A stretch of DNA of 26,548 nt from Apostichopus parvimensis (GCA_000934455.1 KN882332.1:278034-304581), one strand, 5' to 3'. Shown: positions 1 through 9,109, counted from the first letter of the stretch. Notes: generated from the letters alone by a model not told the origin. A program made the numbers and translations.

Positions 1-75
1 AAATGCTAGAAAAGGATAAACTCTGCATGAATGATATTTAATTCAATTTAACTATGTAATTCTCATGAATATTAA

Positions 76-1526
76 AGAGGTTATGAAATGGAAAATGTTC
101 ATGTCTTGGAATGGTTTATCTACATTACTACAACACAACCCATGCATAACTTTTCGTAAATTCCGACTTCAAACGCCAGAAATTCGCTGTCAAAGTATTC
201 CCTAGAGACCTCTCGAGCTGCCACTCTTAAAAAAAATCAAAGCGGCCCACCGCAGTTCATTTGATGTCATCAAAGGAACCATTTCAGCCAAAGCCGACTC
301 CCCGCTGTTTACCGATACGGCGTTATACAGTTTACTACATGTAACCACAACACTCTTCTCATCAATTGAAAATGTCTTCTCCCGAATCTTCCGATTCCGA
401 GGAAAGAGGACTTCACCTCTGATGACATTCGTAAGCTTTGACGAAAATTATTTTCTTGAGGAAGAAGGAGAAAATAGTTTTCGAGGGTGATGAAGATATC
501 AATTGGTGTTTTTCCCTATCAATTGAGCCCCTTGCAGAAGAATTGTAAAACGATCCCGATGGCCGAGACCGATCGAAGTTCCCGAGCAGAACGGTTGCAT
601 GGACTACCCTGAACCGAAACTGGTCGTTTGAGCATAAACAAAACCACCGTTATTAAGACCATCATATGATTTAAATTATCTCGAATGTCGATGATCCTGC
701 TACTTACCTTCGTAGCGAAGCTTCTAGAATTTTGTTACTTACAGTGCAAGGAAAATGTGACATTCTGTACAGTGCAAGTGCAACCCTATAGTACTAGTAG
801 TGGTAACATGGGGTCTAGACCTAACTAATAGATGTTGTATAACAGGCTAGCCCTTGTAATTGTATCATCCAACTGTTAAACGTAAAATCACAACACAACG
901 CCAGTTGTACCACAAAAGAAAACTTGCAGATCTAGTATTGATTGTTCTAAAACCAACTGGCTTTAAAATTTGTGCGAAATATTAGGTAACCATAAAAAAA
1001 AATCGTCATTTGCTGTATCAAGGAGGCCTAGGCTATGGTCATAACAAGTAATTTGGTAACAGTATAGGCCTATACAGGCACTCGTAACGTTGTGTATGTG
1101 TAGCGTTTTGAGCGAGTCGTGTTCAAATTCTTCGATTTCTGTCATCTTTTGGAAAAGCTTGCAGTAGAAATCCGTCTTTACTTGTGGTAGAGCAACCTGA
1201 TACCACATATCGGCTCGGCATTTTTAACATTTACGAGATAAATTTACGTAAAAACAAACACCAAATCTCAATTACTACGGAGCGTGTGTTCTCAGACGTT
1301 TAAGAATGTAAACATAGCGTCTCGGAAGTGAGCTGAGTTCCTCGACTGACGTCACGCCGCGTTACCGTAAATACAACAATTTTTAGAAACTTTTTATTAC
1401 CCTCGAATTTTTGATCGTTTATTCCTCGAGAATGCAAGCTTCGTTTGACACAAATTGGGTATCATTGGAAAGCTACGAGTGTACAGAATACGATGATAAA
1501 GACTTTTTTTTCATTTCATAACCTCT
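76..1526. mobile_element. 1.45-kb TTAA-flanked DNA transposon, non-autonomous
   Basis: The ends are a perfect 15-bp terminal inverted repeat, AGAGGTTATGAAATG at 76-90 and its complement at 1512-1526. TTAA lies directly outside both ends (72-75 and 1527-1530). TTAA duplication with short TIRs is the known signature of the piggyBac and Kolobok superfamilies. No transposase reading frame is visible inside. The longest open stretch is 81 codons at 963-1208 on the minus strand and resembles no family I know. A short acidic, Ser/Glu-rich opening at about 372 on the plus strand runs into stops at once. Ends and target duplication are seen directly; the superfamily is inferred. Confidence 0.8.
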
Positions 1527-3106
1527 TTAAAGAAAAATAGTCGGGCTATGCCAAAAAACCCCAAAACAAGGACATGTTGACTTCTCACTACGTAAAGGAA
1601 ATGCCTGGTGGAAGATTTTGATACATTTTCCTTGTAGTTCTTAGTTTTCTCTTACTAACCATGGATGTGAAAATTGTCCCCATTCGACATTTTCTTCTTG
1701 TAGAAATCTGGTTTACAAATTCACCAGTATTTCACCAAAAGCACCGTTTGTTCGAAGGCATCAATTTGGTGATTGACGTACAGTAGTGCAGGCAAATAGG
1801 CAAAACGAGCGACTTGAAGTTAGCACTCCTATTTTCGCAGCAAATACACTCTCGTGTGTACACACACAGGTGATTGCCTAGGGCAGATTTCACAGTAAAG
1901 GGGTCCAATTGTACTTTTCAAATATGAGTTGAGGTAATGCAACATATTCAATTATAAAAAAAATGTGATACCAGAATAACATAATTATGATTGTATAAAT
2001 CAAAAAAATAATGATTTTATGTGGTGTCTTTTTTTTATCTGTGTCCCAAGTTTTTTTTATTAAGTGGAACTATATATTCTGGACGGACTAGGGTCCCATA
2101 TGTTTATACCCCTCAATTTCGTGAGGCCTCCCTTTTTAAATGACCCACCCCTTCAAATATTGTCCACCATTTCTTAAAACAGAATAGTGGAACAAAAAAA
2201 AAATAGTTAGTTTTGGTTCTACTCCCCATTCAATTTTCACTAATCAGACATTGAAATTCTTTACCTTGAACTTCTAAAATTCTGTCCAATTTGTGATCAA
2301 TGTATATCTATTATTTCCTTCAAAACAAAGAAACAAATTCTCCCGTCAGTCAATGTGATTACAACATTGGAAATCACCCGTCATTATCCAAAACCATGGC
2401 AGTAATTGTAAAAATGTGTGAGTTATTAAGCAATCTTTGATATCGAACTTTATGTCTGTCTAAATTTCCATGTCACGTTCGCTCGATCACCAAAGAAACT
2501 TCATTGAAGGTGAACGAACTTATCGTCATCAATGTTCTGTTATCGCACGATTATTGAGTCTGTATGAAGTCAGTCTTCAAGTGTGTTAGGCCAAACATTT
2601 TCGTAAGTACAAAACGTAACTAAATAATTACATTTTGACAACTTTCGTCGACCTGCGTGATGTTCGATTTACCGTAACGTTCGCAGAATTTAACTTAGGA
2701 AAAGTATTAAAACTTTAAACTTAAAGGTTTTGTTGGACTGGTGGTATGGATAATTTGATTTAGTTTGACCGTCTGCTACAAAGTAGCCTTACTTCCATGT
2801 GTACATATAGCACTCTGTTAACGATAGGTCAAAACAATTATTTGACAAGGCGAACGTAACGCTCCTAAAATGCGAACCTAACGCGGGACGGACAACAAAA
2901 CGGAACAAAATTTTCAGGTTGACTGTTATTTGGGAATGCCTGAAATTTAAAATATCTTCAACTGGTGTTATTAAATTTACAGAGAACAATATTATTGGAC
3001 TGATATACGAGATATACAATGAGTTTATTAAATGTTTCATGAGGCGAAAGTTTGTAGTACTTATCCATACTCCTAGTCATTGATCGCAAAATTTGATGCA
3101 AAAGAA

Positions 3107-3192
3107 TTTAGGCTCAGCCACCCACTAAACCTCTTCATATCAATAATATTTTAGGCTCAGCCACCCACTAAACCTCTTCATATCAATATTCT
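3107..3192. repeat. Tandem duplication, about 43-bp unit, two copies
   Basis: Two nearly identical units start at 3107 and 3150. Each contains GGCTCAGCCACCCACTAAAC followed by CTCTTCATATCAATA. The second unit abuts the target-site duplication of the hAT-type element at 3197, so the tandem pair predates that insertion or was its target. Confidence 0.85.
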
Positions 3193-3196
3193 TTAG

Positions 3197-3799
3197 TAGT
3201 GTTTGCACGGGGTATTCTGGTACCCGCCCGACACGATACTACCCGGTTCCTAATATATTACTTGAATCCTACGAAGTGTTTTTTTTTTGGCAAACAGATG
3301 GTTAGGCAAGATTCCCATTGACTTAGTGTGGTGTTAGGCTACCATGTGGTCAAAGATAACAGCAATAACGAAAGTATACCATGGATACCTTATAACTGCG
3401 TCACAATTTCAGCTAATAAACAGATGGTTATGCTAGATTACCCCATTGACTTCATGTGGTGTTAGGCAACCACGTGGTCGAAGATAACAGCAATAATGAA
3501 AGTATTCCATTGATATCTTATAACTGCGTCAAAATTTTAGCTGTATAGGCTAGATTTCCCCCATTGACTTAGTGTGGTGTTAGGCTACCATGAAAGAATT
3601 CTCACAATTATTAATTCTTCCGTTTATTTCATACAAGGAATTTTACAAGATGTTACTAATGGATTATAGACGGGATAACTAAAAACTAATAATTTCTTGA
3701 AAATCACGATACTCGAGGGTAAACAATTATTCCGGGTATCCGGATACCCGACGAGTAACGGCTCTCAGTTTCCCGATTTTTGGACCTGTGTAAACACTA
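3197..3799. mobile_element. 603-bp hAT-type MITE nested inside the TA element
   Basis: The ends are TAGTGTTTGCAC (3197-3208) and the complement of TAGTGTTTACAC (3788-3799). The flanks carry an 8-bp duplication TTCTTTAG at 3189-3196 and 3800-3807, which fits the hAT consensus nTnnnnAn exactly. Subterminal GGGTACCCG/GGGTATCC-like palindromes sit near both ends (about 3208-3228 and 3736-3752). The middle is a tandem repeat of about 120 bp. There is no coding capacity, so it would depend on a transposase from elsewhere. Confidence 0.8.
3291..3592. repeat. Tandem repeat inside the hAT-type MITE, unit about 118-128 bp, about 2.4 copies
   Basis: The anchor CCCATTGACTT recurs near 3314, 3442 and 3560. 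Each copy carries the block GTGTGGTGTTAGGC, and the first two also share GATAACAGCAATAA. The third copy is cut short. Confidence 0.8.
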
Positions 3800-4029
3800 T
3801 TCTTTAGACAAGTTTGGGGTCTGGGAGAGAGTGGGCCATGGCTATTGTGTGACTGCATCAACCTTTCCTGAAGCAGTTTAACTTACCTTCCCTTGAATGT
3901 ACATAAAATTGAACAGTTGAAAGCAGGTCCAGAAATATGAATAAAATTACCCCCTCTCTAACACCATGCTCTTGCATTCAAGTTGTTATCATATATCAGC
4001 TGAATAAATAATTTTCTTATTAATTGTAA

Positions 4030-4470
4030 GTCTGTCCTTCAAGCATGTCCATGGTTATGTTTGCAATGTGCATTTGATATTTTTTGTGTCCAGGGGTAGC
4101 AACTGCAAAACAGTTTCTAATAGCATGACATGTAGGTGGAATTTGGATGAATCCTTACTATGCCATGAAAGCATTCAAGTAATCATTTAATTATATCAAA
4201 TGATTAATCTCTTGTCTTACTGATAGTGAATATGTCTGTCCAAGGTTATGTTTGCAATGCATATGTTACTTTTGTCCGTCCAAGTGTTATGTTTGCAATA
4301 GTGATGTTTCACCTGATTTTGAATTAACATTTAATGTTTGATTTGCATTCAAATGTTTGATACTCTCGTTGTTATTAATAAACTATGAAACACTCAAGTA
4401 CCTGCCTTTTTTTGATCTTATTCAAAAGAATTTTTCCATTTAAATTTTATGAGTTTTGTCCATCCAAGTC
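4030..4470. repeat. Irregular short repeats inside the TA element
   Basis: Variants of GTCTGTCC...CCA(A)GGTTATGTTTGCAAT occur near 4031-4070, 4231-4258 and 4276-4300, with a weaker match near 4457. The spacing is irregular, so this reads as a degenerate minisatellite. No coding signal was seen. Confidence 0.5.
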
Positions 4471-5252
4471 CTTAAAAGTCTTCATGCTCCAGTAAATGGT
4501 AAACTTCAGCTGTACAGATGAATCTGATGGTTGATGTCAGATCCTTAGTACTAATAGTCTGCTCTAAAAACAAAACAATTATAAAAAGTTCCTCCTCAAA
4601 CATGTAAAGGAAGAAAGTATGATTAACATGCATTCATCATCTTCCATAGCAAAGTTTCCCACTCATATTTCACTTTTATTTCCTAACAACCAGAGGTTAT
4701 TTTATCTCTGTGTTTTCACAAATGATAATTGGGATGTCAAAGTTACAAATGGTAGGTCACTTGTTTTGAAACAAAGCATTTGTGCATTTGGGATCTGGAG
4801 GGACCTTTTGGGCCCTGTGACTGTGAAATCTACCCTATTATTTATTACCTACATATCACGAACGTATACAGCCTACCATGCCCAGTTGGTATACGTACAT
4901 AGCACTGCACATAATACACTCTCACACTCAAACCACAGTTCATAAACTGTTCTTTGAAATCGCTGATATAAACTTCACGGGTCAACTTTACAGTAAAAGG
5001 AAACTTGAAAAGTATTTGGAACACCAAAAGATGAAATTTGGCGGAATCGATGTCAGAGCAGAATGCAGTACCGAGAAGCTTAGGCTTTGCAGAACCGTCC
5101 GATTGTAAACGTTAGAGTAGCCTATACATGCGAACATTCTTCACATTGGAGCTGAACATCGCAATGTAAACAACGAAGAATCTGTGTCAAACTTATCTTG
5201 TGTTTCACAAAGACCACGAAACCACCGATCTAATACATGTATGGCGGCTTAA

Positions 5253-5866
5253 AGCAGCATTTTGCGTTTGGTCGCCGTTTTCTACTTTTTTGACATGTCC
5301 ATCGAGTTTTTTACATATATCAATCACAAAACAGCAAACTAAGATATTAGCCAAGTTTTTCCCTGTCAACAACATTAATTGGCGAGTAATTAAGGATATT
5401 TGCAGATAATGAGAAAAGTGTCCACGACAAATTCCACATTTAAAATTAACCACATACAGTTCCCCAAACCCAATAGTTTGAATTCAACCAATCAGAGATG
5501 CAGGTTTAGTTATGAGCCGTTACTAAAAAAAGATTCAAGACTTTGCGTTGGTACAACCAGGGAGTTGTTATGAAACTCCCTGGTACAACTGCCATATAGA
5601 TTGTACACAAATCAAGCATGGTGTTGTATAACGTATTGGTCAATGATGTTCGTAGTGTTTAAATATTCATATTATGGGCGAGGTTTATTGGGATCCAAAC
5701 GGAAAGTATCTTGGAGAAAAACAAAGTTCAAAGTTGCAAATTTTTTGACTTTTATGCCACCATTTGAAGTAAGATTTAAATAGATAAGCTAGTTATGTAT
5801 GTCGTTATGGCATAGTGGAGTCAGTGAGGTTGAGAAAAATCATAGAAAAGGATGCAAAATGCTGCT
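5253..5866. mobile_element. 614-bp TTAA-flanked MITE nested in family R copy 1
   Basis: A perfect 13-bp TIR AGCAGCATTTTGC starts at 5253 and ends, as its complement, at 5866. TTAA lies outside both ends (5249-5252 and 5867-5870). The inverted relative has a single TTAA at the corresponding place (about 11119-11122), so the precise empty site is visible in the same window. Inside is a hairpin with 11-bp arms (ACCAGGGAGTT at about 5557-5567, complement at about 5574-5584). No transposase ORF was seen. Confidence 0.85.
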
Positions 5867-6184
5867 TTAAGGAGTTTTTCAAAACATTTCTAATTTATAA
5901 GAAATTTCACCGAAATTTTAGGAAAAAATTAATCTGCATACAAACGCGGTTTTTGTTGTGATTACTGTAGGTACTGTACGGAGCGTGGGTTATGTCGCAA
6001 TCTGCATTTGCGAAGTTGACGTCATGTTCGTTACTGTTCAAATCATATTTGAAATATCCATCCTTAACGATTAAAAAATTGTTTCTCTGCCAAACGCAAC
6101 ATTAGCGTTCTCATACTTTGACAATGTTTGGACAATTATTTATCGTTTTTTTAAGGTTACTTCTTAGGGCTACCAGACAATCCT

Positions 6185-6480
6185 TTAAGTTTTCCCTGTG
6201 TGCACAGATTGTTTTATAGTAATTGCAATATTAAATCAAATATGGTTACCATGCTAGTGACAACTTAAATCCACATCAATTCTTTAAAATGAAGTGCAGT
6301 GAGATTGAAGCAATTTCCAGCCTTATAAATCCTTGAAAAAGTATCATTGCCCTTTCACTAAGTCAAAACAAGAAACTTTTTGTCCATAGAGTTTTATACT
6401 TTTCAAATCCATGAGAGGATTACGCCACATTCATTTAATGCAAAGTTCAATTGTAATACTAAAACTGAAGACCGACTTAC
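6185..6480. other. Non-coding stretch, presumed intron of the minus-strand gene
   Basis: AT-rich DNA between the right end of the TTAA element and the splice donor of the 6481-6605 exon. No TIRs, repeats or open frames with splice signals were seen. It would be intronic on the minus strand if the gene model is right. Confidence 0.4.
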
Positions 6481-6605
6481 TTTCTTCAAAGACACATAGA
6501 TATTTTTGTGGAGGCTTGCTTTCGCTTTGCACATTTCGTCTATCATCCGAGCGTAAAAATCGTCCACCGCTTCAGCTTCGGGCGTGAGGACCTCATTCTC
6601 ACCTA
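6481..6605 (-). CDS. Internal exon of an unrecognised minus-strand gene (downstream of the 8144-8324 exon)
   Basis: On the minus strand this block starts after a pyrimidine-containing acceptor (TTATGTACAG, AG at 6607-6606) and ends at 6481 before a consensus donor GTAAGT. It has a 2-nt lead and 41 codons. The peptide is acidic then helical: TPEAEAVDDFYARMIDEMCK followed by a Lys-rich end, SLKK. The lead TA plus the single G left by the exon at 8144-8324 makes a GTA (Val) codon, so the two exons join exactly in frame. I do not recognise the family; the text looks like a soluble, helical protein. A second AG three bases downstream would drop one codon. The next exon is not visible; positions below 6185 are almost entirely transposon. 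Confidence 0.6.
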
Positions 6606-6800
6606 CTGTACATAAAAGAATAATAAACAGACAAACAAGACCATCATCAGACACATTCAGAATGTAGTTGCGGCAGAGGTGACATCTGCGGATGTTTACC
6701 AGTAGTACACCTTCACACTTCCTAATGATAATAGTAGTTGGTTGCAGTGCTTCAACGTATAACAAAGCTAAAATCAAAATAAAATAAAACTGTTTGCAAA
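6606..6800. other. Intron sequence between the exon and the Penelope-like relic
   Basis: Contains the acceptor side of the 6481-6605 exon on the minus strand. An open frame runs on into it from the exon, but its composition changes at the acceptor, so I treat it as read-through. Confidence 0.4.
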
Positions 6801-6850
6801 CTGCTTATCCACTAGAGAGGCTGTGTAGGAGAATGTGTAAAAGTAAGTTG

Positions 6851-6888
6851 GCCTGACGTTTCGATCCTAGCAGTATCTTCTTCAAGGC
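6851..6888 (-). ncRNA. Hammerhead-ribozyme-like motif in the Penelope-like 3' region
   Basis: On the minus strand the order is GCCT, TTGAAGA, A, a hairpin GATACT-GCT-AGGATC (one A/G mismatch), GAAAC, GTC, AGGC. GCCT and AGGC can pair as an outer stem. This matches the hammerhead arrangement CUGANGA - stem II - GAAAC - GUC, which is known from Penelope-like elements. Departures from the catalytic core: U instead of the first C, one extra A before stem II, and no room for a stem III hairpin between GAAAC and GUC. It is probably a decayed or dimer-dependent version. Architecture is seen; activity is not claimed. Confidence 0.5.
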
Positions 6889-7219
6889 TAAATGACAAGT
6901 AACAGTAACAGAAGGGACAAAAACACGCACAGAATACAGACAGGTTAATGAGCATGGTGAACACAATGAGATAGATGTAAGGGTATTAGTAGACAAGGGA
7001 TGCAGATCAGAAGAAAGAAAGAAAGCAACAGGGGAAGAGGAGAGGTAGGAGATAAACAGTGGAGGGACAGAGTTAGGATTAAGGAAAAGGGGTAGGGAAT
7101 AAACTGGAGAAGGACAAAGACAGAAAGGTGTGGAGAAAAAATGGTGGAAGAGAGCTATGAGAAGAGGAGTGATGGGGGAGGGGGAACAAGGGGAGAATTA
7201 AGGGGGCACAGAAGAAAAG

Positions 7220-7912
7220 TTAGTCATGTCCTCCCTGAATGTTGAGCCCATGAGGTTGAATGGTGGGAAGGCGTTGCATCCACAGCCTCTCTCTGCTGAT
7301 TCGTACTAGGTCAGGACGGCTACCTAAGGATTCAATCCCCTGTAGGGACATGTCGTTAATGGTATGGTTGGGAAGGTTAAAGTGTTCTCCATCTGGGGTC
7401 TCAGTCTTCATGGTGTTGAATGTGGATCTGTGACCATAGAATCACTTCTTGAGGGTGGTTTTGGTTTCGCCAACATACTGGATGCCGCAAACTCTACAAG
7501 AGATCAGATAGATGACATTGGTGGTAGTGCAAGTGATGTGACACTTAGTCTTGTGTGTGAGTTGCATGCTGTGGCTGGTGATGGAATTGGATCAAACAAT
7601 GTGGTGGCTGCAGATGATGCAACTCGAAGTACGATCACATTTGAATGTACCATGCTGAATGGGTGTAGGGTTAGAAGTTGGAGGTGGAACAGCAGCACAC
7701 ACAAGAAGGTCTCGTAGGTTGCGTGGTCGCCTATAGGCGATGGTGGGTTTTCAGGGACGGCTCGTTGGAGTCTATCTGAAGTGAGGAGAATGTTGTGGTT
7801 GTTAGAGGTGATTTGCTGAAGAGGAGGAAGATTTGGGTGGAAAGTAACAACCAGGCCTGGAGCTTGTTGTTGCAATCTCGTCCCTTTTTGTTCTTCAACC
7901 TCCTAGTTCTTC
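7220..7912 (-). pseudogene. Penelope-like polyprotein remnant with GIY-YIG endonuclease domain
   Basis: Read on the minus strand, the upstream part contains KGTRLQQQAPGLVVTFHPNL and ILLTSDRLQRAVPENP. A cysteine-containing linker follows (CDRTSSCIIC near 7640-7610), then the GIY-YIG core: [18 protein letters not shown] at about 7515-7462. The tail ends in RLPTIQPHGLNIQGGHD at 7220. Breaks: a frameshift near 7744, an in-frame TGA at 7594-7592, and another TGA at 7444-7442. The last falls where the family usually has the conserved Arg after the YIG half. In the intact family this domain nicks target DNA in the nucleus. This copy cannot make the full protein. Confidence 0.8.
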
Positions 7913-7959
7913 AACAACAAAGCTGTTATGTCTTACTTGGTGTAATTTTACAATCCATC

Positions 7960-8040
7960 TTCACCTCCTCTCCACCACCCACTCCTCTCCACCACCCACT
8001 CCTCTCCCCCACCCTGCTCTCTCCCACCCCCAGCAGGACA
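7960..8040. repeat. Pyrimidine-rich tract with a 17-bp tandem pair
   Basis: The plus strand is almost pure C/T with interspersed A. It contains two copies of CCACCACCCACTCCTCT in a row at about 7972-8005. On the minus strand this is a purine-rich stretch in the intron, upstream of the Penelope-like relic, and may belong to that element. Confidence 0.6.
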
Positions 8041-8143
8041 CCATCCACGTTGTTATAATTTTCCTAAAATTGGTTATTTAATCCAACATAGATATATGTG
8101 TAGATGGTACTGAATGTTTTATACGAAGCACACAACTTCTTAC

Positions 8144-8324
8144 CGTCATTGGAAAACTCGATAGTGGAAGGAAATGGTTTGTAGAGGGGTGCAAGGTCAG
8201 GAACCTTGTTATTCACATCCTTTGCCTCTTCCTTTTTTATTTCTTCTTTGGGTAATTCATCTTTTCCACTTGCCCCACCTTCAGAGTAGCTGGCTTGTGG
8301 GGAAGGAGTCCTTTTTGCACCACC
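8144..8324 (-). CDS. Internal exon of an unrecognised minus-strand gene (hydrophilic, Lys/Glu-rich)
   Basis: On the minus strand a strong acceptor (TGTCTTTTGTTTAG, AG at 8326-8325) precedes a 181-nt block that ends at 8144 before a GTAAGA donor. The open frame gives 60 codons plus one base. Its text runs from GGAKRTPSPQASYSEGGASG, through a charged DELPKEEIKKEEAK run, to DLAPLYKPFPSTIEFSND. The leftover G joins the TA lead of the 6481-6605 exon to form a Val codon. The composition looks like a disordered, possibly phosphorylated linker in a nuclear or cytosolic protein; this is inference. No family is recognised. The acceptor implies a preceding exon ending at a codon boundary; a block at 20634-20755 would fit but is far away. 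Confidence 0.62.
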
Positions 8325-8435
8325 CTAAACAAAAGACAGTTAGAAGACTTGTCAATAACAAAGTAGCATATATAGGACTTTCCATCGGTTGACTGTGAAC
8401 TGACCTTCCAAAGCTGACACTATATTGAGAACAAA

Positions 8436-8528
8436 ATGCTGTTTGAAAGTACAGAAGTTATCTGGTCAAACATGACAATAGAAATAGCTATTGTAATGAT
8501 TCTACTCAGATTGGCAGGTTCAGACACG
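8436..8528 (+). CDS. Candidate 5' coding exon of a plus-strand gene
   Basis: An ATG at 8436 has A at -3 and an in-frame TGA upstream at 8415-8417, so it could be the true start. The block ends at 8528 before a consensus donor GTGAGT, in phase 0. The peptide MLFESTEVIWSN is followed by the hydrophobic MTIEIAIVMILLRLA, which could be a signal anchor or a short membrane segment. Alternatively the exon starts at 8455 after TTTGAAAGTACAG. It joins in frame to 8634. The minus-strand exon 8144-8324 lies only 111 bp away in the opposite direction. No homologue is recognised. Confidence 0.4.
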
Positions 8529-8633
8529 GTGAGTTTTATTACTTACAAGTGCAACTGTTTTTGGCTCACCAACTATAAGGTTAGAAAAGTTTTTGTGAGT
8601 CTGCTCACAAAATTGTGAGAATTCCATTTGCAG

Positions 8634-9109
8634 AATCAAGAGATCTGCTGTGAACACAAAACTGAAAGAACCTTGCACAGTTATGACAGAACATACGAAG
8701 TAGAACAAGGACAGGTTTCTAAAAGACGACAAAGCATCGACAGGCAGACACAGGTCTCCAAAGGTCCAGAGGAGGGAAAATTCATGGCAGTCACTGGATT
8801 CCCTACTTGGATCTCCGATCAAGGACCTTAGTGGACCAAATGATGGCAAGGACATTGAGGAGTGCAAAGATCCCCCGTCCACTCCGCTTATGCAACGTAT
8901 GACACCGGCGAGGAGAAAGAACTTCAGAAAACAGAAAATTTCCCCCGTTCCCACCAATCCACTGGTTATACAGTCAAACCTGCAATCCACTCGATCGTCC
9001 CTGTCCATTATAAGAAAGGACGAATCCAGGTCGTGGTTGAAAGATCCCAGAGAAATGACGCGTGGACCTGAACCAGATGTGTACATAACTTTTTCAATAT
9101 GTTTGTAAT
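8634..9109 (+). CDS. Candidate 3' exon with two long overlapping frames, basic Ser/Pro-rich tail
   Basis: A good acceptor (TTCCATTTGCAG, AG at 8632-8633) follows a 105-nt intron. In the frame that joins the upstream exon, 65 codons stay open to a TAG at 8829-8831 (NQEICCEHKTERTLHSYDRT at the start). In the next frame, 8704-9109 is open for 134 codons to a TAA. That frame reads like a cytosolic tail rich in Ser, Lys and Pro: SLDSLLGSPIKDLSGPN, TPARRKNFRKQKISPVPTNP, ending DVYITFSICL. Either the short frame is real and the second is chance, or a frameshift (biological or assembly) lies between 8704 and 8760. The minus strand is also open for 188 codons (8520-9086), but it reads less like protein. 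An AATAAA-like site lies near 9405. Confidence 0.4.

Larger units (their letters stand above)
1881..4835. mobile_element. 2,955-bp TA-flanked DNA element nested in family R copy 1
   Basis: The left end is GGGCAGATTTCACAGT and the right end is the complement of GGGTAGATTTCACAGT, about 16 bp with one mismatch. Both are bordered by TA (1879-1880 and 4836-4837). The relative at 10805-11690 continues straight through the insertion point with roughly one TA-like dinucleotide, so the boundaries are supported by an empty site. A TA duplication fits Tc1/mariner-type and a few other superfamilies, but I cannot classify it from the TIR. No transposase ORF was found. The inside holds a 43-bp tandem pair, a nested hAT-type element and a run of short GTCTGTCC-containing repeats. 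Confidence 0.75.
1596..6184. mobile_element. TTAA-flanked DNA transposon (family R, copy 1), carrying two nested insertions
   Basis: The left end reads AGGAAATGCCTGGTGG after GTAA (1592-1595, a likely mutated TTAA). The right end is the complement of AGGATTGTCTGGTAGCCC followed by TTAA (6185-6188). The sequence is homologous, in inverted orientation, to 10805-11690. The aligned blocks are 1596-1880 against about 11400-11690, 4836-5252 against about 11130-11400, and 5867-6184 against 10805-11130. Without the two inserts at 1881-4835 and 5253-5866, the element is about 1.0 kb. No transposase is recognisable, so it is probably non-autonomous. Small open frames inside (for example 4878-5108 and 5205-5453) have no counterpart of the same length in the other copy, which argues against coding. 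Confidence 0.8.
6845..7915 (-). mobile_element. Penelope-like retroelement, 5'-truncated and decayed
   Basis: The minus strand carries the C-terminal part of a Penelope-like protein (about 7912 to 7220) and then a purine-rich 3' region with a hammerhead-like hairpin (6851-6888). Penelope-like elements are known to combine a reverse transcriptase with a C-terminal GIY-YIG endonuclease. Here only the linker and GIY-YIG part remain, so the copy is truncated at its 5' end, as is usual for target-primed insertion. It lies in the intron between the minus-strand exons 8144-8324 and 6481-6605, in the same orientation as that gene. The outer limits are approximate. Confidence 0.75.

Noticed and set aside
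5200-5783. Several 60-82-codon frames on both strands
   Set aside because: All lie inside or across the boundary of the 614-bp MITE and are absent from the family R copy lacking it.
7364-7717. 117-codon plus-strand frame
   Set aside because: It is the antisense shadow of the Penelope-like GIY-YIG remnant, whose minus-strand text has clear family motifs.
8174-8392. 72-codon plus-strand frame with Leu/Phe-rich text
   Set aside because: Antisense of the splice-bounded, Lys/Glu-rich minus-strand exon at 8144-8324; the hydrophobic text is what such an antisense produces.
8520-9086. 188-codon minus-strand frame, the longest in the window
   Set aside because: It overlaps plus-strand frames with more protein-like text and a good intron. 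Cys/Leu/Phe/Ser-rich wording is typical of antisense. Kept as an alternative in the findings only.
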